Notes under the pieces: model-generated | What the model was told of the DNA's origin: nothing | Seen by the model: the letters and a program-made list of their open reading frames with translations, nothing else | The model's database searches: none | Source: Granulosicoccus sp036478565 | Lineage (GTDB): Bacteria; Pseudomonadota; Gammaproteobacteria; Granulosicoccales; Granulosicoccaceae | Direction of reading: 5' to 3' | DNA length: 64,000 nt | NCBI GenBank assembly: GCA_965224525.1 | Contig: OZ245050.1 | Location: 682,001-746,000 of the forward strand | Shown here: in pieces, positions 9,848-16,684 of the stretch | How the letters are laid out: each line of letters begins with the position of its first letter | Numbering within the stretch: position 1 is the stretch's first letter | Position numbers and translations under genes: made by a program

Positions 9848-10387
9848 TATATTGGAATCACCATTTGAACCGGCTATATTGGAACTTAAATTTATTTGAC
9901 TGGAGGCGTATCGGCTTTCACGTTGAATATATTATTGCGCTTAAATGTCATTTTGAAAGAAATACCCGGCAGGCTAGTGGGTTTACAAATCCTGACCCGA
10001 AAAAAATGAAACTGTAAAAATTTCTGGCTGGGCGGGATGGAAAACCGCTATTCAAATCACAGTGAGCTGTTTCTACCGCCAACCAGGTTTTTCGGATTAC
10101 GGCGTTCCATATTTGCTGTTTGGGCTGGCGGTACTCAGCTCTTCACCAAGCCTCTTTTCAGTTTTAAAGGCATTGATTTTCTAGCGTACTGCTTTATTCG
10201 TAATTTTTTAGAAAGTAATGGGTCGCGGATTCATGTGAATGTTCAATGTATTTATTACATAACCACTATCCCGACGATTAGATTTCCTGCACCGAGCTCG
10301 CTGCGTTGTTAGCGTCGCATTTATTCTCTGTGTGCGTCTAATGCGGTTAGTAGATGAGCAATTATGCCTCCAAATCACAATACACGT
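9848..10387. other. Gene-poor, AT-rich intergenic stretch
   Basis: About 540 bases with no reading frame that looks like a real protein. Short open frames exist (for example 10037-10312 on the plus strand), but their translations show no motif or plausible start context. The base composition is visibly more AT-rich than the flanking genes. TATATTGGAA recurs at about 9849 and 9875. Together with the two broken genes to its right, it reads as decayed DNA. Confidence 0.5.
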
Positions 10388-10719
10388 TTAGCGTGTGGCA
10401 AGTTTTTCAATTGAGGTTGTTTGCACTGAACATTTATGCTCATCAAGCAAACTGTTGAGTAATTCGATATCTTCAAATGCCTTTAAAAGCGATAGCAGAT
10501 CTTCACACACACAACATCAAGCCAGTTGCGATTCTCCAGCGCACTTGCTATCGCATAGAGTAAATTTAGGCTTGGCTGGTAGCGGTTTTTGTCGCGAACC
10601 TTGATAAATGCTTGTACAGGGCCAATGGCTAGCAAATCACTTATTCCGAGAATACCAATATCGGCAAGCATTTTGGCTGACTTTGGCCCCAGCCCTGGTA
10701 ATGAAATTATCCGGGTCAA
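10388..10719 (-). pseudogene. TfoX C-terminal-domain-like gene with apparent frameshift
   Basis: The minus-strand frame reads LPGLGPKSAKMLADIGI and then YQPSLNLLYAIASALE and NRNWLDV, which matches the helix-hairpin-helix-like C-terminal domain of TfoX proteins. An uninterrupted frame runs 10791-10483 (102 codons), but its first 24 codons overlap the neighbouring gene. A TTG at 10719 is a more sensible start. After NWLDV the frame leaves the family pattern and stops at 10483. Removing one GT unit from the short CA/GT run at 10504-10512 restores CEDLLSLLKAFEDIELL and a stop at 10388. That is the amphipathic tail expected of the family. I read it as frameshifted, although a shorter functional product cannot be excluded. 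Confidence 0.55.
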
Positions 10720-10726
10720 TGAGTGA

Positions 10727-11101
10727 TTACATGCTCTGAATTGCTGTTCCCTGATGAAAGCGCAATCACCATGACGAAAATGGCTTGTCATTCACTTGTA
10801 CCCAGACCGAGGATCAGTGAGAGCGACTGGTCGTGCTTTTGCGGCGTATATGAGCATCGTAAGTCAGCAAAATAGCTGACTCGGAGAGCCAGGTGAGTGA
10901 AAAATTGGCGAGTGGGAATTCACAATCAATTGCTTCATAAGGAAGCTCAAGGATTGACTCAAAGCAGTAGATTTGACCCGATTGGCCAAATTCCAGAAAT
11001 TCAGGGTGCAGGTGCCGCCGCATCCAATGCTCATCAAATCGCGTATTGCTGCGCCACATGCCTTCCTCAAGGCATTCGAGTTCTTTTTCAGGGTCTGTCA
11101 T
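10727..11101 (-). pseudogene. DUF4440 / NTF2-like gene with two in-frame TGA stops
   Basis: From the ATG at 11101 the frame reads MTDPEKELECLEEGMW and then LHPEFLEFGQSGQIY, a SnoaL/NTF2-like DUF4440 domain. It stops at TGA 10816-10814 after SRSH. The same frame then continues SSVWVQVNDKPFSSW, a second TGA at 10768-10766, then LRFHQGTAIQSM and TAA at 10727. The SS-W...W-x-L-x-FHQGT pattern is the normal C-terminus of this family, and both stops fall where the family usually has arginine. CGA-to-TGA changes explain both. The gene is therefore probably dead through two nonsense mutations. It is divergent from the FAN1 gene, with 14 bases between starts. Confidence 0.7.
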
Positions 11102-11115
11102 GTTTGCAAGGTAAC

Positions 11116-12783
11116 ATGGGTTGTATGAGTGCCAATGATCAACAACCGGATCTGCCACCAGACTATTACCGGACGAATTTCCACACCCTGATTACGTTCG
11201 TCGATGACACCTATGGTGAGTTGTTGTCACTTGATGAACGAGTCTGGCTGACTACCATTCGTCAGTGTAGCAAGGCGGCGCAGTTTCTCTATATTCGATT
11301 GCTATTGCGCAAAGCGATGGCCTTTCGTCAAAGTCGGCTGGACTATCCAGAGATAGACGACTTGCCAGCGGCTGCACAGGAACTGGCTGCAACAACGCTG
11401 GCGAGCAATATCGCACCAGAAGCATTGCCGATCATCTTGTCGTGTTACACGCGCCCCGAGCTGGAAAAGCTGCTGGACATCAAACGATTTAAGGCGCTGC
11501 CCCGTGCTGATCTGGTAGATACACTAAACGCTGACGATAGTGATCAGCACCGCGCCATCCTGCAAGAAGCCGATCAATGGATTAGCGTAGCAGGACACGA
11601 AAAGTGGCTGGTTTTTTCCTTGTGTTTCTTTGGCAATCCGTACCAGAACATCAGCGAATTTGTTTTGCGTGACCTGGGTGTCGTTCGATATGAGACGTAT
11701 TCTATCGATCAAGCTTCACGTGTGTTCAAAAGCCGCGATCAGATCGATGCGCATCTGCAGTGTTTCGAGATTGCAGCCTTGTTCGATATAGTGGATGATC
11801 GGGATGCGGATGCTTTGCTCGAGTTGGCTACTGGTTTGCCTAAGCGCTATGCAAGGGATATAAACCTGTGTCGCCGGATTGATCGCTTGCGAAATCGTAT
11901 TGCGCGTCAACTGGAGAGGCTGAACAAGGCTGATGCTGCACTGTCACTGTATCGGTTGAGCGAGCGACCACCGTCTCGAGAGCGGCAAGTTCGCTTGCTG
12001 TTGGCGCAAGGGGATGTGAGAGACGCAGCCGTATTGTGTGATCGTATGCTGGCATTGCCCCTGAATGACATTGAACTTCAGTTTGCGGTGCGTACACTTC
12101 GGAAAATTGCCATTGCGGAAAATCGTTCAGTCAAACCGCAACCCCGTTTCCAGCCACAGCTGACGCGTCTAAGCTTGCATCGTGGCGCTGGCCGGGTAGA
12201 GCAGGTGGCCAGGCAGTTCTATTTGCGCTTCGGCGAGTGCTATGAAGTGGAAAACAGTTTGATAAACAGTGTGCTTGGTTTGTTTATCTGGGACATCATG
12301 TTCATGCCCGTGTCTGGGGCCTTTTTTAACCCGTTTCAGAGTGCACCCGCAGACTTCAGCGAGCCGGATTTTATTCGGGCACGACAAACGGCGTTCGACA
12401 AGCGGTTTAAGGAATATGATGCACCGGAGTGCTTTCGCAATCGAGTTCTTTCAAATTACCGTTCAAAGCAGGGTATAAGTAATCGAATGGTCCATTGGGA
12501 GAAACTGACGGAGTCGTTGTTGATGCTTTCGCTTGAACGAATTCCCGTTGCAGACTGGCGTGTCATGTTTCAACGAGCGCTTGCCGATATGCGGGAAAAT
12601 CGCAAAGGCTTGCCAGATCTTGTCCTGTTTCCTGAGTCCGGTGGTTACGAGTTTATCGAGATAAAAGGGCCAGGCGATGCGCTGCAGGCACACCAGCGGC
12701 GCTGGATGCAGTTTTTTCACACTCACAACATTCCTTGCAGGGTTGTTCATATACGCTGGTCACGTGAGAAGACCAGCGGTTGA
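11116..12783 (+). CDS. FAN1-type VRR-NUC nuclease
   Basis: 555 residues from the ATG at 11116, close to the 559 residues of the Pseudomonas aeruginosa FAN1 homologue. An AAGG ribosome-binding site sits just upstream, and a second in-frame ATG is at 11125. Earlier codons overlap the divergent DUF4440 gene. The C-terminal VRR-NUC domain shows the nuclease residues GLPD (Asp501) and FIEIKG (Glu515, Lys517), followed by QRRWMQFF. The N-terminal two thirds contain helical repeats like the SAP/TPR parts of FAN1. In the family this is a structure-specific 5' flap nuclease and exonuclease in interstrand-crosslink repair. The helicase gene starts 12 bases downstream, suggesting joint function. Confidence 0.9.
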   Translation: MGCMSANDQQPDLPPDYYRTNFHTLITFVDDTYGELLSLDERVWLTTIRQCSKAAQFLYIRLLLRKAMAFRQSRLDYPEIDDLPAAAQELAATTLASNIAPEALPIILSCYTRPELEKLLDIKRFKALPRADLVDTLNADDSDQHRAILQEADQWISVAGHEKWLVFSLCFFGNPYQNISEFVLRDLGVVRYETYSIDQASRVFKSRDQIDAHLQCFEIAALFDIVDDRDADALLELATGLPKRYARDINLCRRIDRLRNRIARQLERLNKADAALSLYRLSERPPSRERQVRLLLAQGDVRDAAVLCDRMLALPLNDIELQFAVRTLRKIAIAENRSVKPQPRFQPQLTRLSLHRGAGRVEQVARQFYLRFGECYEVENSLINSVLGLFIWDIMFMPVSGAFFNPFQSAPADFSEPDFIRARQTAFDKRFKEYDAPECFRNRVLSNYRSKQGISNRMVHWEKLTESLLMLSLERIPVADWRVMFQRALADMRENRKGLPDLVLFPESGGYEFIEIKGPGDALQAHQRRWMQFFHTHNIPCRVVHIRWSREKTSG

Positions 12784-12795
12784 GCTTCGTATAAA

Positions 12796-15198
12796 GTGAG
12801 CGACAAACAATCCCTGCGTATCTCGGTAACCAATCTGGCTGATCTGGTTTGTCGTACGGGTGACCTGGATCATGGCATGGTCGCCGGACCAACGGCGCGC
12901 GAAGGGTTGCGGGCACACCAACGATTGCAGGCAGACAGTGAAGCGGAGGTTGAAGTACGACTGAGTTGTATCACCATCGTAGATGACATCGAAGTCAGAC
13001 TGTCTGGCCGAGTGGATCTGTTGTATCTAGCCGAGCGACGCATAGGCGAGATCAAATCGGCACTGGTGCCTGCAAGCAAAGTGCCGGACTCGCAGCGAGC
13101 ACTGCATTGGTCGCAATTGAAGTTGTATGGGTATTTGTTGGCTGAGCAACCACCCGGGTCGTCAGCAAGCGAGGCTTATTCAAAACTGCCGGTTGAACTG
13201 GAGCTGATTCATGTCAACCTCAGAATTGGCGAGCGGGAGTCGGATGTTCATACACTTGAAGTGGAAGAATTACGGGCTCATGCCATTGAAGTGCTGTCTC
13301 GATACGTCGTCTGGTGGAGGCGGATAGGTCAATGGAAAACTGAAATTTCCACCAGTGCTGGCCGGTTGCAATTTCCCTACGATAACTTCCGGGCGGGTCA
13401 GCGCGATATGTCTGCCGCAGTCTATCGCACCGTACGTGACAAGGAAATGTTGTTATGTGAAGCCCCTACAGGTACAGGCAAAACAATCAGCAGTCTATTT
13501 CCCGCAGTCAAGTCGCTGGGAGAGGGCAGTATCTCGCAGATCGCTTATTTGACTGCAAAGGTTTCTGGTCAGCAAAGCGTATTAAAAGCGTTGCGAGATA
13601 TGGAAAAGGTTGGCCTTTCAATTACTGCGTTAACGATACGAGCCAAGGCATTAACGTGTTTTTGCCAGAATGGTGAATGTCAAAGCGATGATGAAGGTCG
13701 CTGTCCCATGACCATTGGCTTCTACGACCGACTACCTGCTGCCCGTGAAGCATTTCTTGAAATGGGGGTTGTTGATGGTTCACAGCTTGACGCGATCGCG
13801 CGGTTGTATCAAATATGTCCGTTTGAATTTACTTTGCAGATGCTACCTTGGGTGGCCGTTGTAGTCTGCGATTACAATTATGTTTTTGATCCTTTAGTCA
13901 GGCTTGGGCACTTCTCCGAGCCACGTAAAAATACGGTGCTGTTGGTTGATGAAGCACACAACCTGGCTGATAGAGCACGAGGTATGTACTCCGGGTCGCT
14001 GGATCGTATTGCTTGTCTGGATCTGGCTATCACTTGCAAGCGCAGTCAACCGATGCTTGCCCGCCAACTTGATCGTCTGGCGAATCAATTGTTACGCCAG
14101 GTCAAATTGGGGGCGGAGAATTCAGTTTTAATCAACGACGACCAACGGGGCGAACTGTGCGTAAGCAATGAAGTGTCGGGAAAGCTGTTGACGGCTGCAT
14201 CCGCCGTTATAGAGGCGATTGTTGAAGCGTCCGAGTCAGCCCGGCGAATAAGCGATGAAACCGACCAATTGGGTCAGTTGTTTCGCAGCTTGTGTCGGTT
14301 TGTTGTTATAGGTGAATTGTTTTCCAGCAAGCATCGCTGTCTGATCGAGCAGGAAAAGGCAGGCCGGCGTCAGCAGGTTCATGTGAATTTGAAATGCCTG
14401 GATGCGGCGGATGATCTCCAGCGGCAATACCGTCAGTTTCGAGCGAATGTGCTGTTTTCGGCAACTCTAAGGCCGCCTCTGTTTTATCGGGATATTCTGG
14501 GTTTGCCGAAAGACACGCGGCAGCTTGCTCTGGAGTCGCCTTTTAATCCTGAAAATGCTCTACTCTTTGTAGCGCCATGGATTGACACGCGCTATCGCTA
14601 TCGGGAGGAATCTGTGCCTCGACTCATAGAGCTGATAGAGATGATCTGTAGTCAGCATGACGGAAATTATCTGGTGTTCTTGCCCTCTTACGTCTATTTG
14701 CAGAAGGTACATGCTGCGTTTGAGGGCTATAGTCCGAACATTGAAACTTGGGTGCAAAAACCGGGTATGACACAGGATGAACGAAAGCGCTTATTGAACA
14801 AACTGGAGTTACCTGGTCTGAGAATTGGCTTTGCCATTCTAGGGGGTGTGTTTGGCGAAGGTATTGACTATGTTGGGGAGCGGTTAATAGGCGTAATAGT
14901 TGTAGGTGTCGGGCTACCCGGAAATGGCATTGAACAAGAATTGATCGCCGATCAATTTCGAGCCAGAGGACTGGATGGCTATGACTTCGGCTATCGGTAC
15001 CCAGGCTTTACTCGCGTGCTACAAACAGTAGGGCGGTTAATTCGCAGTGAGTCTGATTGCGGTGTTGTGGTACTGGCAGATCACCGATTTGATCAGCATT
15101 TTTACCGGAATCTGTTTCCCACGCATTGGAAGGAAGAGCGTGTGGGCAGTGCAGACGCACTGGAAAGCAAGCTGTCAGAATTCTGGTCGCAGAGCTAA
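12796..15198 (+). CDS. XPD/DinG-type DNA helicase with N-terminal PD-(D/E)XK-like domain
   Basis: 800 residues, GTG start 12 bases after the FAN1 gene. Residues 1-160 carry a Cas4/RecB-like nuclease pattern: RVD (Asp74) and EIK (Glu85, Lys87), then a conserved Q-x-KLYGYLL helix. The helicase has Walker A EAPTGTGKT at 222-230, DEAH at 385-388 and a late motif QTVGRLIRS. Cysteines at 288, 290, 295, 303 and 341 lie where XPD/DinG enzymes bind a 4Fe-4S cluster. The expected activity is 5'-3' unwinding of forked or flapped DNA. The neighbour suggests the pair processes branched or crosslinked DNA; partnership is an inference. Confidence 0.9.
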   Translation: MSDKQSLRISVTNLADLVCRTGDLDHGMVAGPTAREGLRAHQRLQADSEAEVEVRLSCITIVDDIEVRLSGRVDLLYLAERRIGEIKSALVPASKVPDSQRALHWSQLKLYGYLLAEQPPGSSASEAYSKLPVELELIHVNLRIGERESDVHTLEVEELRAHAIEVLSRYVVWWRRIGQWKTEISTSAGRLQFPYDNFRAGQRDMSAAVYRTVRDKEMLLCEAPTGTGKTISSLFPAVKSLGEGSISQIAYLTAKVSGQQSVLKALRDMEKVGLSITALTIRAKALTCFCQNGECQSDDEGRCPMTIGFYDRLPAAREAFLEMGVVDGSQLDAIARLYQICPFEFTLQMLPWVAVVVCDYNYVFDPLVRLGHFSEPRKNTVLLVDEAHNLADRARGMYSGSLDRIACLDLAITCKRSQPMLARQLDRLANQLLRQVKLGAENSVLINDDQRGELCVSNEVSGKLLTAASAVIEAIVEASESARRISDETDQLGQLFRSLCRFVVIGELFSSKHRCLIEQEKAGRRQQVHVNLKCLDAADDLQRQYRQFRANVLFSATLRPPLFYRDILGLPKDTRQLALESPFNPENALLFVAPWIDTRYRYREESVPRLIELIEMICSQHDGNYLVFLPSYVYLQKVHAAFEGYSPNIETWVQKPGMTQDERKRLLNKLELPGLRIGFAILGGVFGEGIDYVGERLIGVIVVGVGLPGNGIEQELIADQFRARGLDGYDFGYRYPGFTRVLQTVGRLIRSESDCGVVVLADHRFDQHFYRNLFPTHWKEERVGSADALESKLSEFWSQS

Positions 15199-15203
15199 AT
15201 AAC

Positions 15204-15231
15204 AGCCCGACATCCTTGCGGAGGTCGGGCT
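15204..15231 (+). terminator. Hairpin after the helicase gene
   Basis: Inverted repeat AGCCCGAC (15204-15211) and GTCGGGCT (15224-15231), six bases after the helicase stop. There is no T-run after it on the plus strand, so it may be a weak or factor-dependent terminator, or simply stabilise the 3' end of the mRNA. Confidence 0.55.
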
Positions 15232-15264
15232 CGGATGCAGACTGCGTCAGGCTAGCCCTGTACT

Positions 15265-15300
15265 TTGGTTGTGCACTTGGTTGTGCACTTGGTTGTGCAC
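15265..15300. repeat. Three perfect tandem copies of a 12-base unit
   Basis: TTGGTTGTGCAC occurs three times head to tail at 15265-15276, 15277-15288 and 15289-15300. Each unit contains the palindrome GTGCAC. It lies in the gap between the convergent helicase and H1-like genes. It could be a slippage product or a cluster of protein-binding sites. Confidence 0.85.
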
Positions 15301-15332
15301 CGCGGCAAGCAAGTGCTATCTCGATGTAACGG

Positions 15333-15941
15333 CTAGGCGCGGCGCCTACTTACCGAGCGTGCAGCGGTCTTCTTGACTGGCTTTTTAGTCACGGGCTTAC
15401 GGGTTGCAGGATTGCGCTTCGCAGCTGTCTTCTTGACCGGTTTTTTAGTCACGGGCTTACGGGTTGCAGGTTTGCGCTTGGCAGCGGTCTTCTTGACTGG
15501 CTTTTTAGTCACGGGCTTACGGGTTGCAGGTTTGCGCTTCGCAGCAGTCTTCTTGACCGGCTTTTTGGTCACGGGCTTACGGGTTGCAGGTTTGCGCTTG
15601 GCAGCAGTCTTCTTGACCGGTTTTTTAGTCACGGGCTTACGGGTTGCAGGTTTGCGCTTCGCAGCGGTCTTCTTGACCGGTTTTTTAGCCACGGGCTTAC
15701 GGGTTGCAGGTTTGCGCTTGGCAGCGGTCTTCTTGACCGGTTTTTTAGCCGCCGGCTTACGCTTGGCGGTTGTTTTTGTCGCGGATTTGCGTTTAACTGG
15801 TTTCCTGGCAGATGTTTTTATAACCGTTGGTTTTTTGCTGGCGCTGGCCTTTCCAGCGGATGACTTTTTTCCGGTTGTTTTTCGAGCAGTGGTTGCCGCA
15901 GTTTTGCGCGTTACGTTTTTCTTTTTAATGGTTGATTTCAC
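15333..15941 (-). CDS. Histone H1-like lysine/alanine-rich DNA-binding protein
   Basis: 202 residues, almost entirely lysine, alanine, arginine, proline and threonine, resembling AlgP/Hc-type histone-H1-like proteins. The N-terminal 60 residues are an irregular basic region. The remainder is about seven copies of a 20-residue unit of the form KKTAAKRKPATRKPVTKKPV, ending in SVSRRRA. Such tails bind DNA without sequence specificity and condense or regulate it. The function here is inferred from composition only. The opposite strand is also open (15373-15945) because the repeat is a multiple of three. That frame encodes a hydrophobic shadow product and is not called. Confidence 0.85.
   Translation of the reverse strand: MKSTIKKKNVTRKTAATTARKTTGKKSSAGKASASKKPTVIKTSARKPVKRKSATKTTAKRKPAAKKPVKKTAAKRKPATRKPVAKKPVKKTAAKRKPATRKPVTKKPVKKTAAKRKPATRKPVTKKPVKKTAAKRKPATRKPVTKKPVKKTAAKRKPATRKPVTKKPVKKTAAKRNPATRKPVTKKPVKKTAARSVSRRRA
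15361..15760. repeat. 60-base minisatellite with a 120-base higher-order period
   Basis: About 6.7 near-identical 60-base units inside the H1-like gene. A GCC/GCG synonymous difference in an alanine codon (plus-strand GCGCTTG versus GCGCTTC at the unit end) alternates strictly from one unit to the next for six units. The recent duplication unit was therefore probably the 120-base pair. Copy-number change would shift the protein by 20 or 40 residues without changing frame. Confidence 0.9.
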
Positions 15942-16036
15942 CTAATAGTCCTCAGAATTCGATTAAAGAGTGGCCCTAGTGTGCAAATAGCGTACACATC
16001 AGGTGAAACTGAAGTAAAAACTGCCGAAAATAGTCT

Positions 16037-16225
16037 TTAAGGCAACGTTATCGTAGAATTTTTTTCGTAAACAGGTATAAAGATGGTTCGATGAGGGTTG
16101 TCGATCAGGGAGTACGATGAAGTGACGAGGGACTGTTTTAGTCGGTCAGAGTCTGTTGGGTTGATATGGCCCATGCTGCCGAAGGTTGCATACTTTGCAA
16201 TCTGGTCAATATTTTTCTGTTCCAC
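16037..16225 (-). CDS. Possible small protein in the H1-like/csrA gap (doubtful)
   Basis: A 62-codon GTG-initiated frame (starts MEQKNIDQIAKYATFG). The composition is protein-like, but no family is recognised and the ribosome-binding site is poor. It is the only candidate in the 450-base gap between the H1-like gene (starts 15941) and csrA (starts 16392). Otherwise that gap holds AT-rich sequence that presumably includes both divergent promoters. Confidence 0.2.
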   Translation of the reverse strand: MEQKNIDQIAKYATFGSMGHINPTDSDRLKQSLVTSSYSLIDNPHRTIFIPVYEKNSTITLP

Positions 16226-16391
16226 CTCACGACATCAGCTTTGCTGAAAAACAAACCATTTTTACCGCACGGCACGCCTTTTTCGAGTGGTAAATGTTAG
16301 CCTTCACGGTTTGGTCGTTCTTGGTCCGCGTGATAGGAGGTGGCGTGGTAACAATAGTGTTATTACAGACAGATAAAGAGGGGTAACTCAG

Positions 16392-16610
16392 ATGTTAATT
16401 CTGAGCAGACGGACTGATGAGTCCATCGTGATCGGTGATGAAGTGACTATCACCATTCTCAGTGTAAAGGGAAAACAAGTACGAATAGGTATAACGGCGC
16501 CACCCGATGTCAGCGTGCACAGGGAGGAGATATACCAACGGATCCAGTCCGGAGACACGATGGGTGATGATGCTGAATCTGCAGAGAAGGAAAATACGGT
16601 AGAGGATTGA
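16392..16610 (+). CDS. csrA: Carbon storage regulator CsrA/RsmA
   Basis: 72 residues. The N-terminus MLILSRRTDESIVIGDEV and the RIGITAPPDVSVHREEIY segment are diagnostic of CsrA. This dimeric RNA-binding protein blocks or alters translation of target mRNAs at GGA motifs. The conserved RNA-contact residues Leu4 and Arg6-Arg7 and the VHREEI segment are intact, and the acidic tail is somewhat long. A good ribosome-binding site (GAGGGG, about 379 onwards in the 16 kb region) precedes the ATG. It stands alone, without the alaS/lysC or tRNA-Ser neighbours seen in enterics. A strong hairpin follows at 16655. Confidence 0.97.
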   Translation: MLILSRRTDESIVIGDEVTITILSVKGKQVRIGITAPPDVSVHREEIYQRIQSGDTMGDDAESAEKENTVED

Positions 16611-16654
16611 CTGGACAAGCCAATGCGGGAAATGAATCTCTCGTTATTGTTAAA

Positions 16655-16674
16655 GGGGCCGCTTATGCGGCCCC
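16655..16674. terminator. GC-rich hairpin between csrA and the convergent protease gene
   Basis: Perfect 8-base stem GGGGCCGC (16655-16662) and GCGGCCCC (16667-16674) with a TTAT loop. It lies 44 bases after csrA and 10 bases before the end of the convergent protease gene. On the minus strand it is followed by TTTAAC, so it can serve both genes. Confidence 0.8.
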
Positions 16675-16684
16675 AATTGATCAT

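Noticed and set aside
10290..10345. GCGTTGTTAG and GTCTAAT sequences that recall integron attC sites near cassette-like genes
   Set aside because: The core site does not fit GTTRRRY and no paired inner boxes or integrase gene could be found.
10766..10816. In-frame TGA codons near selD as possible selenocysteine codons
   Set aside because: The family has arginine, not cysteine, at both positions. No selA or selB is in view and no stem-loop was evident after the codons, so nonsense mutations fit better.
15265..15300. Short direct repeats considered as a CRISPR array
   Set aside because: The units are 12 bases with no spacers, and there are no cas genes in the window.
15373..15945. Long plus-strand open frame of 190 codons opposite the H1-like gene
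   Set aside because: It exists because the 60-base repeat is a multiple of three. Its product is a repetitive hydrophobic shadow, while the minus-strand product is a recognised basic protein type.
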